Assembly: GCF_014127285.1 (NCBI RefSeq)
Contig: NZ_CP059901.1
Location: 1,178,001 to 1,242,000, forward strand
Direction of reading: 5' to 3'
Source: Mumia sp. ZJ1417
Lineage (GTDB): Bacteria > Actinomycetota > Actinomycetes > Propionibacteriales > Nocardioidaceae
DNA length: 64,000 nucleotides
Part shown: positions 49,489 to 60,478 of the stretch, in pieces
Layout: each line of letters begins with the position of its first letter
Position numbering within the stretch: the first letter of the stretch is position 1
Notes under the pieces: generated by a model
The model's database searches: none
Seen by the model: only the letters and a program-made list of their open reading frames with translations
Told to the model about the DNA's origin: nothing
Translations under genes and position numbers: made by a program

Positions 49489-51150
49489 GTGACTCCCGAA
49501 CAGCTGTCCGACGCGATCGTCGACGCCCTGAACGCCCTGGTGGCGGCGGGGACCGTCTCCCTGCCCGAGGTCCCGACCCGCGTGGTCGTCGAGCGACCGA
49601 AGGTCAAGGACCACGGCGACTATGCGACGAACGTGGCGCTGCAGCTCGGGAAGAAGGCGGGCATGGCCCCGCGCGACCTCGCCACCGCTCTCGCCGAGCA
49701 GCTCGCCCAGGCCGCCGGCGTCGGAGCCGTCGAGGTTGCCGGCCCCGGCTTCCTCAACGTCCGTGTCGACACGGGCGCCCAGGGGGTTCTCGCGGGCGAG
49801 GTCGTCCGCGCCGGGAGTGCGTACGGGCGCTCCGACGTCCTCGCCGGCCGCGCGATCAACCTCGAGTTCATCTCTGCCAACCCCACTGGTCCGCTGCATC
49901 TCGGCCACACCCGCTGGGCGGTCGTCGGCGACGCGATCGCGCGGGTGCTCACGGCGGCGGGGGCACGGGTCTCGACCGAGTTCTACGTCAACGACCGCGG
50001 CAGCCAGATGGACAAGTTCGGCGCGTCCCTCATGGCGGTGGCCAACGGCGAGGCCGTCCCCGAGGACGGCTACCACGGCGCGTACGTCGCCGACCTGGCC
50101 GCCGAGGTCGTCGAGGCCGTCCCCGGCATCCGTGATCTCCCGACCGACGAGCAGCTCGTCGCGTTCCGCGAGAAGGGCTACGAGCTCCAGCTCGCCCACC
50201 AGAAGGCCGACCTCGCGCGGTTCCGGACGATCTTCGACCTCTGGTTCTCCGAGCGCACACTCGTCGCATCCGGGGCGGTCAACCGCGCCCTCGGCGTCAT
50301 CGACAAGGAAGGCCACCTGTACGAGGCCGACGGTGCCACCTGGATGCGGACCACCGACTTCGGTGACGACAAGGACCGCGTCCTGATCCGCTCCAACGGC
50401 GACATGACCTACTTCGCGTCGGACACCGCCTACTACCTCGACAAGCGCGCCCGCGGCTTCGAGCAGTGCCTCTATCTCCTCGGCGCCGACCACCACGGCT
50501 ACGTCGGCCGGCTCCAGGCGATGGCGGCGTGCGCGGGCGACGACCCTTCGTACAACCTGCAGGTGCTCATCGGCCAGCTCGTGAAGATCCTGGCCGACGG
50601 AGAGGAGCTCAAGCTCTCCAAGCGGGCGGGCACGCTCGTGACCCTCACCGAGCTCGTTGACCTCATCGGCGTCGACGCCCTGCGCTACACGCTCGCGCGC
50701 CACCCGGTCGACTCGCCGCTGACGATCGACGTCGCCGAGGTGACGCGCCAGAGCGCCGAGAACCCTGTCTACTACGTCCAGTACGCCCACGCGCGGCTGT
50801 CGAGCATCCTGCGCAACGCCAGCGACCTCGGGCTCGCCCCGGCGCCCGACGCGGCCGACCTCTCGCTCCTGTCGACCTCGCGCGAGGGCGACCTGCTGCG
50901 GGCCCTCGCGGAGTTCCCGCGGGTCGTCGCGCGGGCTGCCGAGCTGCACGAGCCGCACCGCGTCGCCCGCTACCTCGAGGACACCGCCTCGGCATTCCAC
51001 AAGTTCTACGACGTGTGCCGGGTGCTCCCGCAAGGAGACGAGGAGCCCGGGCCGATCCACGCCGCGCGCCTCGTCCTCGTCGACGCCAGCCGTACGGTGC
51101 TCGCCAACGGGCTCGAGCTGCTCGGCGTCTCGGCGCCCGAGCGGATGTGA
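49489..51150 (+). CDS. argS: Arginyl-tRNA synthetase
   Basis: Class I synthetase, 553 residues. FISANPTGPLHLGHTRWAVVGDA holds the HIGH-type motif as HLGH, and LKLSKRAG is the KMSKS-type loop. The DALRYTLARHPVDSPLTIDV segment and the C-terminal anticodon domain with YVQYAHARLSSI are typical of ArgRS. GTG start. It heads a group with lysA, hom, thrC and thrB; the gap to lysA is 3 bases. Confidence 0.96.
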   Translation: MTPEQLSDAIVDALNALVAAGTVSLPEVPTRVVVERPKVKDHGDYATNVALQLGKKAGMAPRDLATALAEQLAQAAGVGAVEVAGPGFLNVRVDTGAQGVLAGEVVRAGSAYGRSDVLAGRAINLEFISANPTGPLHLGHTRWAVVGDAIARVLTAAGARVSTEFYVNDRGSQMDKFGASLMAVANGEAVPEDGYHGAYVADLAAEVVEAVPGIRDLPTDEQLVAFREKGYELQLAHQKADLARFRTIFDLWFSERTLVASGAVNRALGVIDKEGHLYEADGATWMRTTDFGDDKDRVLIRSNGDMTYFASDTAYYLDKRARGFEQCLYLLGADHHGYVGRLQAMAACAGDDPSYNLQVLIGQLVKILADGEELKLSKRAGTLVTLTELVDLIGVDALRYTLARHPVDSPLTIDVAEVTRQSAENPVYYVQYAHARLSSILRNASDLGLAPAPDAADLSLLSTSREGDLLRALAEFPRVVARAAELHEPHRVARYLEDTASAFHKFYDVCRVLPQGDEEPGPIHAARLVLVDASRTVLANGLELLGVSAPERM

Positions 51151-51153
51151 CCC

Positions 51154-52551
51154 GTGCGCGCGCACGAGGCCGGCGCCCTCCACGGGCAGGCCGGCAGCCG
51201 CGGACCCGCATGGCTCCGCGAGCCTGAGGACACCAACGCCCTGGTCGAGCACCTCTGGTCGGCCCACGTCGCCCGACGTGACGACGGGGAGCTCGAGGTC
51301 GCGGGCGTCTGCGCCACCGCGCTCGCGGCCGAGTTCGGCACGCCGCTCTACGTCGTCGACGAGGACGACCTGCGCGCTCGCGCACGGGCGTTCCGCGACG
51401 CCTTCGACGGCTGGGACGTCTACTACGCCGCCAAGGCCTTCTTATGCACGGCGGTGGCTCGCTGGATCACCGAGGAGGGCCTGCGGATGGACGTCTGCAC
51501 CGGCGGCGAGCTGGCCGTCGCGCTGCGGGCCGGTGTCCCGGCAGCCAACCTGGGCCTGCACGGCAACAACAAGAGCGTCTCCGAGATCCGCCGCGCCCTC
51601 GAGGCGGGAGTCGGCAAGATCATCGTCGACTCGTACGTCGAGGTCGAGAGGGTCGCCGCCGTCGCCGACGAGCTCGGGGTGACCGCACACGTGATGGTGC
51701 GCGTGACCGCTGGCGTCGAGGCCCACACCCACGAATACATCGCGACCGCGCACGAGGATCAGAAGTTCGGCCTCTCGATCACCGAGGGCGATGCCTTCGA
51801 GGCCGTACGCCGGGTGCTGGCTCAGCCGTCGCTCCACCTCCTCGGGCTGCACTCGCACATCGGCTCGCAGATCTTCGACACGTCGGGGTTCGAGGTGGCG
51901 GCCCACCGGGTCGTGACCCTGCACGCCCGGATCGCCGAGGAGCTCGGCTACGCCGCCCCGGAGCTCGACCTGGGAGGCGGGTACGGCATCGCGTACACGA
52001 CCCAGGACGACCCGGCGACGCCGCAGCAGCTCGCCGACGGCATGCGCGAGATCGTCGAGCGCGAGTGCCGCGGCCTGGGGATCGAGGTGCCGCGCCTGTC
52101 GATCGAGCCCGGTCGCGCGATCTCCGGGCCCTCGACGTTCACCCTGTACGAGGTCGGCACCACCAAGGACGTCGCGCTCGACGGTGGCGCGACCCGTCGC
52201 TATGTCGCCGTGGACGGCGGGATGAGCGACAACGTCCGTACGGCCCTGTACGACGCCGACTACTCCTGCACCCTCGCGTCGCGGGCGTCGTCGGCCGACG
52301 CGGTGCTGAGCCGGATCGTCGGCAAGCACTGCGAGTCCGGCGACATCGTGGTCAAGGACGAGTTCCTGCCGTCCGACATCGGGCCGGGCGACCTGGTCGC
52401 CGTTCCAGGGACAGGGGCGTACTGCCGCTCGCTGGCGTCCAACTACAACCACGTCCCGCGGCCTGCGGTCGTGGCGGTGAGGGCGGGCGAGGCGCTGCTG
52501 ATCGTCCGGCGCGAGACCGAGGACGACCTCCTGCGGCTCGACGTCGGCTGA
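51154..52551 (+). CDS. lysA: Diaminopimelate decarboxylase
   Basis: PLP-dependent last step of lysine synthesis. 465 residues: YYAAKAFLCTAVARWI contains the PLP-binding Lys, GLHSHIGSQIFDTSGFEVA the His/Ser for phosphate, LDLGGGYGIAYT the Gly-rich loop and EPGRAISGPSTFTLYEVG the substrate Arg region. The longer N-terminus of about 40 residues (QAGSRGPAWLREPEDTN) is typical of actinobacterial LysA. The GTG start follows argS closely. Confidence 0.95.
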   Translation: MRAHEAGALHGQAGSRGPAWLREPEDTNALVEHLWSAHVARRDDGELEVAGVCATALAAEFGTPLYVVDEDDLRARARAFRDAFDGWDVYYAAKAFLCTAVARWITEEGLRMDVCTGGELAVALRAGVPAANLGLHGNNKSVSEIRRALEAGVGKIIVDSYVEVERVAAVADELGVTAHVMVRVTAGVEAHTHEYIATAHEDQKFGLSITEGDAFEAVRRVLAQPSLHLLGLHSHIGSQIFDTSGFEVAAHRVVTLHARIAEELGYAAPELDLGGGYGIAYTTQDDPATPQQLADGMREIVERECRGLGIEVPRLSIEPGRAISGPSTFTLYEVGTTKDVALDGGATRRYVAVDGGMSDNVRTALYDADYSCTLASRASSADAVLSRIVGKHCESGDIVVKDEFLPSDIGPGDLVAVPGTGAYCRSLASNYNHVPRPAVVAVRAGEALLIVRRETEDDLLRLDVG

Positions 52552-52625
52552 CGGGCGCGTTCTGCCGCCTGCCCGACCTCCGAACACGCTGACCTGACCG
52601 CCGACGTGACGACTAGGCTGGACCG

Positions 52626-53939
52626 GTGACCTCCACCCAGCACGAGACCCGGACGCTCCGCGTCGCCCTGCTCGGCCACGGCGCCGTCGGCAGCGAGGTG
52701 GCGCGGCTTCTCACGCGCGACGCCGACGAGCTGGCCCAGCGTGTCGGCGCGCGGTTCGAGCTGGTCGGCGTGGCGGTCCACCGTGCCCGGGCCGACCGTG
52801 AGACGTCCTTCGACCCGGCGCTGCTCACCACCGACGCGATGGGCTTGGTGACCCGCGGCGACGTCGACGTCGTGATCGAGCTGATCGGCGGCATCGAGCC
52901 CGCGCGCTCGCTGGTCCTCGCCGCGCTCGACGCCGGTGCTTCGGTCGTCACCGGCAACAAGGCGCTGCTCGCCGAGGACGGCGAGACGCTCTTCGCGGCG
53001 GCCGAGAAGGCCGGCCGCGACCTCTACTACGAGGCAGCCGTCGCCGGGGCGATCCCGATCGTGCGCCCGCTGCGCGAGTCGCTGGTCGGTGACCACGTAC
53101 GCCGTGTGCTGGGGATCGTCAACGGCACCACCAACTTCATCCTCGACGCCATGACCACCACCGGCCAGGGCTTCGACGAGGCCCTCGAGGAGGCGCAGCG
53201 GCTCGGCTTCGCCGAGGCCGACCCGACCGCCGATGTCGAGGGCTTCGACGCGGCGGCCAAGGCGGCGATCCTCGCAAGCCTGGCGTTCCACACACGGGTG
53301 ACCATCGAGGACGTCCACCGTGAGGGCATCACCGAGGTGACCGCGGCCGACATCCGCTCCGCCGACGACATGGGCTGCGTGGTCAAGCTCCTCGCGATCT
53401 GCGACCAGAGCGCGGACGGCTCCTCTGTCGCGGCGCGTGTCCACCCCGTGATGATCCCCAAGGACCACCCGCTCGCGAGCGTCCGCGGCGCCTACAACGC
53501 CGTCTTCGTGGAGAGCGAGTCGGCCGGTCAGCTGATGTTCTACGGACCCGGTGCCGGTGGCGCGCCCACGGCGAGCGCTGTCCTCGGAGACGTGGTCAGC
53601 GTTGCCCGCAACCGTCTGCTCGGCGTCAGCGGCCCGCCCGAGCGGACGCACGCCCGGCGCGAGGTGCTCGGCATCGGCGACGCCCGTACCCGCTACCACA
53701 TCGCCCTCGACGTGGACGACAAGGCCGGCGTGCTCGCGTCGGTCGCGCTGGCGTTCGCGGAGAACGAGGTCTCGATCTCGGCCGTCCGCCAGGAAGGCCA
53801 CGGCGACGACGCCCAGCTCGTCGTCATCACCCACACCGCATCCGACGCGGCGCTCTCGCGCACCGTCCGGCAGCTGCGCGACCTCCCGATGGTCCGCGAC
53901 GTCTCGTCGGTCATGCGGGTCGAAGGAGAAGGACTGTGA
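52626..53939 (+). CDS. hom: Homoserine dehydrogenase
   Basis: Reduces aspartate semialdehyde to homoserine. 437 residues: [19 protein letters not shown] (NAD(P) loop), [27 protein letters not shown]-like [11 protein letters not shown], and the catalytic region [22 protein letters not shown] with [11 protein letters not shown]-terminal ACT domain ([28 protein letters not shown]) suggests threonine feedback. GTG start; the stop overlaps thrC. Confidence 0.95.
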   Translation: MTSTQHETRTLRVALLGHGAVGSEVARLLTRDADELAQRVGARFELVGVAVHRARADRETSFDPALLTTDAMGLVTRGDVDVVIELIGGIEPARSLVLAALDAGASVVTGNKALLAEDGETLFAAAEKAGRDLYYEAAVAGAIPIVRPLRESLVGDHVRRVLGIVNGTTNFILDAMTTTGQGFDEALEEAQRLGFAEADPTADVEGFDAAAKAAILASLAFHTRVTIEDVHREGITEVTAADIRSADDMGCVVKLLAICDQSADGSSVAARVHPVMIPKDHPLASVRGAYNAVFVESESAGQLMFYGPGAGGAPTASAVLGDVVSVARNRLLGVSGPPERTHARREVLGIGDARTRYHIALDVDDKAGVLASVALAFAENEVSISAVRQEGHGDDAQLVVITHTASDAALSRTVRQLRDLPMVRDVSSVMRVEGEGL

Positions 53940-55015
53940 CCCAGCTGCATGGCGCCCGCCCGTGGCGCGGCGTGATCGACGAGTACCGTGACTGGCTCCC
54001 CATGGTCGGTGACACGCCCGCCGTGTCGCTGGGGGAGGGCGGCACGCCGCTCGTCCGGTCCGGTTGGCTGTCGGAGCTCACCGGGAGCGACGTCCGGCTG
54101 AAGGTCGAGGGCAGCAACCCGACCGGGTCGTTCAAGGACCGGGGCATGACGGCGGCGATCACCGTCGCCCTGGCCGAGGGCGCCGAGGCCGTCGTCTGTG
54201 CGTCCACCGGCAACACCTCGGCCTCGATGGCGGCGTACGCGGTCCGGGCGGGGCTGCGGCCGATCGTGCTCGTGCCGCAGGGCAAGATCGCGGCCGGCAA
54301 GATGGCGCAGGCGTTGATGTTCGACTCACTCGTCGTGCAGGTGCGCGGCAACTTCGACGACTGCCTCGACATCGCGCGCGGCCTCGCCGACTCGTACCCC
54401 GTTGCGCTCGTCAACTCCGTCAACCCCGTCCGGCTCCAGGGCCAGAAGACGGGCGCGTTCGAGGTCGTCGACGTCTTCGGTGACGCCCCGGACGTGCACG
54501 TGATGCCGGTCGGCAACGCGGGCAACATCTCGGCGTACTGGTTGGGCTACCGCGAGTACGCCGAGGCCGACCTCGCCACCCGTACCCCGAGGATGTGGGG
54601 CTTCCAGGCCGAGGGCGCCGCCCCGCTCGTCACGGGCTCGCCCGTGCCGGACCCGGAGACCGTTGCCAGCGCCATCCGCATCGGCAACCCGGCGTCGTGG
54701 CACCTCGCGGTCGAGGCGCGCGACACCTCCGGCGGCCGCATCAGCGCCGTGTCGGACCAGGAGATCCTCGACGCCCAGCGCGAGCTCGCGCGGCGCGACG
54801 GCGTCTTCGTCGAGCCGGCCTCGGCCGCGGGAGTCGCCGGGCTGGTGAAGGCGCACGCCGCAGGCGAGGTGCCGACGGGCGCCACCATCGCGGTCGTCGT
54901 CACCGGCAACGGCCTCAAGGACATCGACACGCCACTTCAGCACCTCGGTGCGATCGCAGACCACGTCGTCGATGCGGACGTCCGCAAGGCGGCCGAGCTC
55001 GCCGGCCTGGCATGA
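53936..55015 (+). CDS. thrC: Threonine synthase
   Basis: PLP enzyme turning O-phosphohomoserine into threonine. 359 residues of the short bacterial type: [22 protein letters not shown] contains the PLP Lys in [24 protein letters not shown] the phosphate loop, and [10 protein letters not shown] the C-terminal Gly loop. The GTG start overlaps the hom stop (GTGA) and its own stop overlaps thrB (ATGA). Confidence 0.96.
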   Translation: MTQLHGARPWRGVIDEYRDWLPMVGDTPAVSLGEGGTPLVRSGWLSELTGSDVRLKVEGSNPTGSFKDRGMTAAITVALAEGAEAVVCASTGNTSASMAAYAVRAGLRPIVLVPQGKIAAGKMAQALMFDSLVVQVRGNFDDCLDIARGLADSYPVALVNSVNPVRLQGQKTGAFEVVDVFGDAPDVHVMPVGNAGNISAYWLGYREYAEADLATRTPRMWGFQAEGAAPLVTGSPVPDPETVASAIRIGNPASWHLAVEARDTSGGRISAVSDQEILDAQRELARRDGVFVEPASAAGVAGLVKAHAAGEVPTGATIAVVVTGNGLKDIDTPLQHLGAIADHVVDADVRKAAELAGLA

Positions 55016-55932
55016 GCCCGTTCGTCGAGGGCCCGGTCACCGTCCGTACGCCTGCGTCGTCGGCCAACCTCGGGCCCGGTTATGACGCGCTCGGCCTCGG
55101 ACTCAGCCTGTACGACGAGGTGACGGCGGAGGTCGTCGACGACGGCGGGCTGACCGTCACCGTGGACGGTGTCGGCGCGGCCGACGTCCCGCGCGACGAG
55201 TCGCACCTGGTCGTCCGCTCCTTGCGTGCGGTCTTCGACGAGCTGGGGATGACCCAGCCCGGGCTGCGCGTGCACTGCGTCAACCGGATCCCGCACGCCC
55301 GTGGGCTCGGCTCGAGCTCGGCGGCGATCGTCGGTGGGATCACGGTCGCGCGGGCACTGCTGTCCGGGTCCGCCTCGATCGCGCCGCTCGGCGAGGCTCG
55401 GTTCGACGACGCCGCGGCTCTGCGCCTTGCGACGCGCCTGGAAGGCCACCCCGACAACGTCGCCGCCGCGCTGCTCGGCGGGCTGACGATCGCCTGGATG
55501 GACGGCGTCGAGGCTCGGGCGGTCCGCCTCGACGTCGAGGCGGAGGTCGTCGTGTACGTGCCTGAGGACGGGGTCAGCACAGAGGTCGCGCGCGGACTCC
55601 TGCCCGCGCATGTCCCGCACGCCGACGCCGCGCTCAACGCCGGCCGTGCCGCCCTGCTCGTCGCCGCGCTCGATGGCCGTCCCGAGCTGCTCTTCGACGC
55701 CACCGAGGATGCCTTGCACCAGGCGTACCGCGCGCCGGCGATGCCCGCCTCGTACGCGCTGGTCGAGGCGCTGCGCGCTGACGGTATCCCGGCGATCATC
55801 TCCGGCGCCGGCCCGACGGTGCTCGCGTTCGCGACCGATGCGTTCGACGCGGCCCCGCTGGTCGGCCGCGCGCCCGGGGGCTGGGCCGTGCTTTCGCTGC
55901 CGGTCGACCGTGCCGGGGCGCGCCAGGTCTGA
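55012..55932 (+). CDS. thrB: Homoserine kinase
   Basis: GHMP-family kinase phosphorylating homoserine. 306 residues: [25 protein letters not shown] (N-terminal motif), [18 protein letters not shown] (P-loop) and [16 protein letters not shown] (motif 3). The ATG overlaps the thrC stop; the longer open frame upstream is the thrC shadow. It closes the hom-thrC-thrB operon. Confidence 0.95.
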   Translation: MSPFVEGPVTVRTPASSANLGPGYDALGLGLSLYDEVTAEVVDDGGLTVTVDGVGAADVPRDESHLVVRSLRAVFDELGMTQPGLRVHCVNRIPHARGLGSSSAAIVGGITVARALLSGSASIAPLGEARFDDAAALRLATRLEGHPDNVAAALLGGLTIAWMDGVEARAVRLDVEAEVVVYVPEDGVSTEVARGLLPAHVPHADAALNAGRAALLVAALDGRPELLFDATEDALHQAYRAPAMPASYALVEALRADGIPAIISGAGPTVLAFATDAFDAAPLVGRAPGGWAVLSLPVDRAGARQV

Positions 55933-56082
55933 GTCGCCCGTACGCCCGTTCCCTCCGTCGGTGCCTGGGCGTCCATGGCGCGCGGGCGCGTGGACGGTGA
56001 GTCACCGATGGGAGGGTCGGGGGGCAGAAGGTCTGTGCTGAACGTCGAAAGGTCACGATTGTATGACTCGCGGCACCAGCGG

Positions 56083-56344
56083 GGAACAGGTGGTCCGACG
56101 GGGGTGTTAGAGTCGCTGACAGGTGATCCGAGAGGGTCCGATCGATCGAACCCCTCTCGATCCCGTCTCTTCCCCGCATCCTCCTGAGTCGTGTACGCGC
56201 TCAGAAGTTCCAGGACCCGCGGCGGAAATCGCAATGCTTCGTCCGTTCGCACTGTATGCGGTCGGGCTTGGCGGTTCGCGACATCGTACGAACCGCTGAC
56301 AACGAGCGGCGCCCGCGCGTCGCCTGACGTGGGAAGGACCTCAC
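56083..56344 (+). promoter_or_regulatory. rho promoter and long leader region
   Basis: The 412 bases between thrB and rho hold no supported gene. TAGAGT at 56108-56113 is a good actinobacterial -10, with GGAACA at 56083-56088 as a weak -35. This would give a leader of about 225 bases. Inside it GAGAGGG (56130-56136) pairs with CCCTCTC (56152-56158). Long leaders precede rho genes in other bacteria, where Rho controls its own synthesis; the same is likely here. Two short frames (55975-56187, 56191-56460) are not convincing. Confidence 0.5.
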
Positions 56345-58297
56345 GTGACCGAAACACCCACTCTGCTCGACGAATCCGGCGAGCGCTCCACCGAGTCCGC
56401 ACCCGCGAAGGCCCCGCGCCGTCGCAGCGGCACGGGACTCAACGCGATGGTGCTGCCTGAGCTGCAGCAGATCGCCTCCGGCCTCGGTATCAAGGGCTTC
56501 GGCAAGATGCGCAAGGGTGCCCTCATCGAGGCCATCCAGGCCGCGCAGGGCGGCGGCTCGTCCGCCCCCGCGCCCGCCGCGCAGACCAGCACCCCCCAGG
56601 CGTCGTCGGCCCCGGTCGCCGACAAGCCCCGCAACGAAGCTCCCGCGAAGCAGGACAAGCCCCGCGACGAGAAGCGCAACGACGCTCCCGCGCGGCAGGA
56701 CAAGCCCCGCAAGGAGAAGCGCAACGACGACCGTGGCGAGAAGGCTCGCGACCGTGGTGACAAGCCGCGTGACGAGAAGCCGCGCGAGGACAAGTCGCGT
56801 GACGAGAAGGCGCGCGAGGACAAGTCGCGTGACGAGATGCCGCGTGACGAGAAGCCGCGCGAGGAGAAGTCGCGTGACGAGAAGCCGCGCGAGGACAAGT
56901 CGCGTGAGGACAACCGTGACCGTGCCGAGCGCAACAACCGCGACATCCGGGACGGCCGCGACCGTAGCGATCGTGGCGATCGGGGAGATCAGAAGAACGA
57001 CGCCGAGAGCGACAACCGTGGCGACCGCGACCGCGACGGCGAGAGCGGCGGCCGTCGTCGCAACCGCAACCGCAACCGCAACCGCAACCGTGACCGCCCG
57101 GAGCGCACCGGGCGCGAGGTCGAGCCGATGGTGAACGAGGACGACGTCCTCATCCCGGCCGCCGGCATCCTCGACGTGCTCGACAACTACGCCTTCGTCC
57201 GGACGAGCGGCTACCTCCCCGGCGAGAACGACGTCTACGTCTCCCTGTCGATGGTCCGCAAGTGGGGCCTTCGCAAGGGCGACGCGATCGTCGGCCAGGT
57301 GCGCCAGCCCCGCGACGGCGAGCGCAAGGAGAAGTTCAACCCGCTCGTCAAGATCGAGTCGGTCAACGGCATGACGATCGACGAGGCCAAGCAGCGCGTT
57401 GAGTTCTCCAAGCTGACGCCGCTGTACCCCTCTGAGCGTCTGCGCCTCGAGATCGACCCGGCCCAGCTGTCCGGCCGCATCATCGACATCGTGTCGCCGA
57501 TCGGCAAGGGCCAGCGCGGCCTGATCGTCTCGCCTCCCAAGGCCGGCAAGACGATGATCATGCAGCAGATCGCCAACGCGATCACGACCAACAACCCTGA
57601 GTGCCACCTGATGGTCGTCCTCGTCGACGAGCGTCCGGAGGAGGTCACCGACTTCCAGCGCACCGTCAAGGGCGAGGTCATCGCCTCGACCTTCGACCGT
57701 CCGGCCACCGACCACACCACGGTCGCCGAGCTGGCGATCGAGCGCGCGAAGCGGCTGGTCGAGCTCGGCCACGACGTGGTCGTCCTCCTCGACGGCATCA
57801 CGCGCCTCGGCCGCGCCTACAACCTGGCGGCCCCCGCCAGCGGCCGCATCCTGTCCGGCGGTGTCGACTCCTCGGCGCTCTACCCGCCCAAGAAGTTCTT
57901 CGGCGCGGCCCGCAACATCGAGGACGGTGGCTCGCTGACGATCCTCGCCACCGCGCTCGTCGAGACCGGCTCGCGGATGGACGAGGTGATCTTCGAGGAG
58001 TTCAAGGGCACCGGCAACATGGAGCTGCGTCTGCGCCGCGAGTTCGCGGACAAGCGCATCTTCCCGGCGATCGACGTCGAGGCCTCGGGCACCCGCCGCG
58101 AGGAGCTCCTGATGAGCCGCGAAGAGCTCGCGATCGTCTGGAAGCTGCGCCGCGTCCTCTCGGCCCTCGACGGCCAGCAGGCCCTCGAGCTGATGATCGA
58201 CAAGCTCAAGAGCACCAAGAGCAACGTCGAGTTCCTGATGCAGATCAACCAGAGCACCCCGTCGACGGGCCGCCGCGGCGGCGGGGACGACGACTGA
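56345..58297 (+). CDS. rho: Transcription termination factor Rho with a repetitive N-terminal insertion
   Basis: RNA-dependent ATPase/helicase that ends transcription. 650 residues: the N-terminal helical bundle ([28 protein letters not shown]), then a low-complexity Arg/Asp/Glu/Lys insertion of about 200 residues, the RNA-binding cold-shock-like domain ([24 protein letters not shown]), and the ATPase with [14 protein letters not shown] (Walker A), [15 protein letters not shown] and [13 protein letters not shown]. Residues about 142-186 are 4.5 copies of a 10-residue repeat. Actinobacterial Rho often carries such an insertion, which aids RNA binding. GTG start with GGAAGG. The stop overlaps the next ATG. 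Confidence 0.96.
   Translation: MTETPTLLDESGERSTESAPAKAPRRRSGTGLNAMVLPELQQIASGLGIKGFGKMRKGALIEAIQAAQGGGSSAPAPAAQTSTPQASSAPVADKPRNEAPAKQDKPRDEKRNDAPARQDKPRKEKRNDDRGEKARDRGDKPRDEKPREDKSRDEKAREDKSRDEMPRDEKPREEKSRDEKPREDKSREDNRDRAERNNRDIRDGRDRSDRGDRGDQKNDAESDNRGDRDRDGESGGRRRNRNRNRNRNRDRPERTGREVEPMVNEDDVLIPAAGILDVLDNYAFVRTSGYLPGENDVYVSLSMVRKWGLRKGDAIVGQVRQPRDGERKEKFNPLVKIESVNGMTIDEAKQRVEFSKLTPLYPSERLRLEIDPAQLSGRIIDIVSPIGKGQRGLIVSPPKAGKTMIMQQIANAITTNNPECHLMVVLVDERPEEVTDFQRTVKGEVIASTFDRPATDHTTVAELAIERAKRLVELGHDVVVLLDGITRLGRAYNLAAPASGRILSGGVDSSALYPPKKFFGAARNIEDGGSLTILATALVETGSRMDEVIFEEFKGTGNMELRLRREFADKRIFPAIDVEASGTRREELLMSREELAIVWKLRRVLSALDGQQALELMIDKLKSTKSNVEFLMQINQSTPSTGRRGGGDDD
56768..56902 (+). 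repeat. 30-bp tandem repeats inside rho
   Basis: CGTGACGAGAAGCCGCGCG-type units start at 56768, 56798, 56843 and 56873 with a half unit at 56828. Each 30-base unit encodes [10 protein letters not shown]; variation is limited to a few codons, so the array is recent or gene-converted. Confidence 0.9.
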
Positions 58298-58776
58298 TGA
58301 CGAACGCGTACGAGTTCCGGGCCGTCGACATCGACGGGACGGAGCGAGGGCTCGACGAGTACCGCGGCAAAGCCGTCCTCGTCGTCAACACCGCCAGCAA
58401 GTGCGGCTTCACCCCGCAGTACGAGGGGTTGGAGGAGCTCTATCGCAAGTACCAGGACGAGGGGCTCGTCGTCCTCGGCTTCCCGTGCGACCAGTTCCGC
58501 AACCAGGAGCCGGGCGACGAGGCCGAGATCAAGGAGTTCTGCTCCCTGACGTACGACGTCACGTTCCCGATGTTCTCCAAGGTCGACGTCAACGGCCCGG
58601 ACGCGCACCCGCTCTACAAGTGGCTGCGCGACCAGAAGTCGGGCGTTCTCGGTGACCGGATCAAGTGGAACTTCACCAAGTTCCTGATCAACTCCGACGG
58701 CGACGTCGTGGACCGCTACGCGCCCACGACCAAGCCCGAGGACATCGCCGACGACATCGAGAAGCTCCTGCGGTGA
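58297..58776 (+). CDS. Glutathione-peroxidase-family thiol peroxidase
   Basis: 159 residues: [26 protein letters not shown] contains the peroxidatic Cys36, [12 protein letters not shown] includes Cys64 and a conserved Gln, and [10 protein letters not shown] the conserved Trp. Cys82 (EFCSLTY) is the likely resolving cysteine of the thioredoxin-dependent type. Reduces hydroperoxides. The start overlaps the rho stop by one base, so it is co-transcribed with rho. Confidence 0.93.
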   Translation: MTNAYEFRAVDIDGTERGLDEYRGKAVLVVNTASKCGFTPQYEGLEELYRKYQDEGLVVLGFPCDQFRNQEPGDEAEIKEFCSLTYDVTFPMFSKVDVNGPDAHPLYKWLRDQKSGVLGDRIKWNFTKFLINSDGDVVDRYAPTTKPEDIADDIEKLLR

Positions 58777-58952
58777 GTCCACTGCTGGTCGCGGTGGTGC
58801 TGCTCAACGCACTCGCCGCGGCCTCGGTGCTGTTCGCGCTTACCGAGGCCAACAAGGGCGTCGCGATCTCGGAGCTCGCGGTCTTCCTGACGGCGGCGGT
58901 GGCGATGATCGCGATCTCGATCCTGCTGGTGACCGGGTCCATGATCTCGTGA
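58773..58952 (+). CDS. Small two-helix membrane protein
   Basis: 59 residues from a GTG that overlaps the peroxidase stop (GTGA): two hydrophobic segments ([20 protein letters not shown] and [21 protein letters not shown]). Family not recognised. The overlap and the membrane pattern support a real small gene. Confidence 0.65.
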   Translation: MSPLLVAVVLLNALAAASVLFALTEANKGVAISELAVFLTAAVAMIAISILLVTGSMIS

Positions 58953-58981
58953 GCCGCGTCACGCCTGCGTGAGCGAGCGCG

Positions 58982-59007
58982 GGAATGCTCCACCCGCGAT
59001 TCGTGTT
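58982..59007 (+). promoter_or_regulatory. SigR-type promoter (GGAAT-N18-GTT) upstream of rpmE
   Basis: GGAAT at 58982-58986 and GTT at 59005-59007 are 18 bases apart, the same pattern and spacing as upstream of sigR (32548). It lies about 86 bases before the rpmE start. rpmE is a published SigR target in Streptomyces coelicolor, which supports the call. Confidence 0.78.
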
Positions 59008-59092
59008 TCACGGAGCGACGGTGGCACAATGCCTGAGGCACTGGTTCACGGCCCGACCGGCGGGCCGACCCAGAGTCGAGCGAGAGGACAAC

Positions 59093-59299
59093 ATGAAGAA
59101 GGACATTCACCCCACGTACGTGTCGACCGAGGTCTCGTGCACCTGTGGCAACACGTTCACCACGCGCAGCACCGCGACCGACGGCGTCATCCGCGTCGAG
59201 ACCTGCGCCGCCTGCCACCCGTTCTACACGGGCAAGCAGCGCATCCTGGACACGGGCGGCCGCGTCGCTCGCTTCGAGAAGCGCTACGGCAAGAAGTAA
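59093..59299 (+). CDS. rpmE: 50S ribosomal protein bL31, zinc-binding form
   Basis: 68 residues: [20 protein letters not shown] and [20 protein letters not shown]16, C18, C38 and C41 form the zinc site (the C+ form). AGAGGA precedes the ATG at 59093; the longer open frame upstream is not conserved. Together with the SigR-type promoter this suggests raised expression in thiol stress, when zinc is released from proteins. Confidence 0.97.
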   Translation: MKKDIHPTYVSTEVSCTCGNTFTTRSTATDGVIRVETCAACHPFYTGKQRILDTGGRVARFEKRYGKK

Positions 59300-59392
59300 C
59301 GACGTCACGGCGCCGGCCACGCTCGATGCGTGTGCCGGCGCCGTTGTCGTGCCGGGTCCCGATCGGGTGGACCCGCGAACGAGGAGGAGCCG

Positions 59393-60478
59393 ATGAGCAG
59401 GTTCGACGCGGTGGAGACGCTCGTACGCGAGCACTCCGACCTCGAGACCCAGATGGCCGACCCCTCGGTCCACAGCGACCCCGCGAAGGCGAAGCGGCTG
59501 GGCCAGCGCTACGCCGAGCTCAGCGGCATCGTCCGCACCTTCCGCGAGTGGCAGCGGGTCGTCGACGACGTCGAGGCTGCTCGCGAGCTCGCTGACGAGG
59601 ATCCTGGCTTCGCTGCGGAGGTCGAGACCCTGACCGTCCGCGAGCATGAGCTCGCCGAGCGCCTCGAGCACCTGCTCGTCCCGCGCGACCCCGCCGACTC
59701 CAAGGACGCGATCCTCGAGATCAAGGCGGGGGAGGGCGGTGAGGAGTCCGCCCTCTTCGCCGGCGACCTGCTCCGGATGTACCTGCGTTGGGCGGAGTCC
59801 CGAGGCTGGAAGACCGAGCTCATCGATGAGAACGCCTCCGACCTGGGCGGCTACAAGTCCGTGACGGTCGGCGTCAAGGCGAAGGGCACCCTGGAGCCGG
59901 GGGAGGCCCCGTACGCCAAGCTGAAGTTCGAGGGTGGCGTGCACCGTGTCCAGCGGGTCCCTGTGACCGAGTCGCAAGGGCGCGTCCACACCTCCGCAGC
60001 GGGCGTCATGGTGTTCCCCGAGGCCGAGTCCGTCGACGTCGAGGTCAACGACAACGACCTGCGGATCGACGTGTTCCGGTCATCCGGTCCTGGCGGACAG
60101 AGCGTCAACACCACCGACTCCGCGGTGCGCATCACCCACCTGCCGACCGGCATCGTCGTGAGCTGTCAGAACGAGAAGAGCCAGCTCCAGAACAAGGAGC
60201 AGGCGCTGCGCATCCTGCGCTCACGGCTGCTGCAGGCCGCGCAGGACGCGGCGGACGCCGAGGCGTCGGACGCGCGGCGCTCGCAGGTCCGTACGGTTGA
60301 CCGCTCTGAGCGGATCCGTACGTACAACTTCCCCGAGAACCGCATCTCCGACCACCGCGTCGGGTTCAAGGCGTACAACCTCGACCAGGTGATGGACGGC
60401 GCCCTCGACGACGTTGTGAACGCCTGCGTCGAGGCCGATCTCGCGGCGCGCCTCGCGTCGGTCGAGGCCGGTCGGTGA
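59393..60478 (+). CDS. prfA: Peptide chain release factor 1
   Basis: Recognises UAA/UAG and releases the peptide. 361 residues: [21 protein letters not shown] holds the GGQ loop near residue 233, and [22 protein letters not shown] is the domain-2 region. The ATG has GAGGAGGAG upstream. The stop overlaps prmC, whose product methylates the GGQ glutamine. Confidence 0.97.
   Translation: MSRFDAVETLVREHSDLETQMADPSVHSDPAKAKRLGQRYAELSGIVRTFREWQRVVDDVEAARELADEDPGFAAEVETLTVREHELAERLEHLLVPRDPADSKDAILEIKAGEGGEESALFAGDLLRMYLRWAESRGWKTELIDENASDLGGYKSVTVGVKAKGTLEPGEAPYAKLKFEGGVHRVQRVPVTESQGRVHTSAAGVMVFPEAESVDVEVNDNDLRIDVFRSSGPGGQSVNTTDSAVRITHLPTGIVVSCQNEKSQLQNKEQALRILRSRLLQAAQDAADAEASDARRSQVRTVDRSERIRTYNFPENRISDHRVGFKAYNLDQVMDGALDDVVNACVEADLAARLASVEAGR

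Noticed and set aside
55975-56460. Two short frames (70 and 89 codons) in the rho leader
   Set aside because: No ribosome sites, no conserved features, and they overlap the predicted promoter and leader stem; the second runs into rho in another frame.
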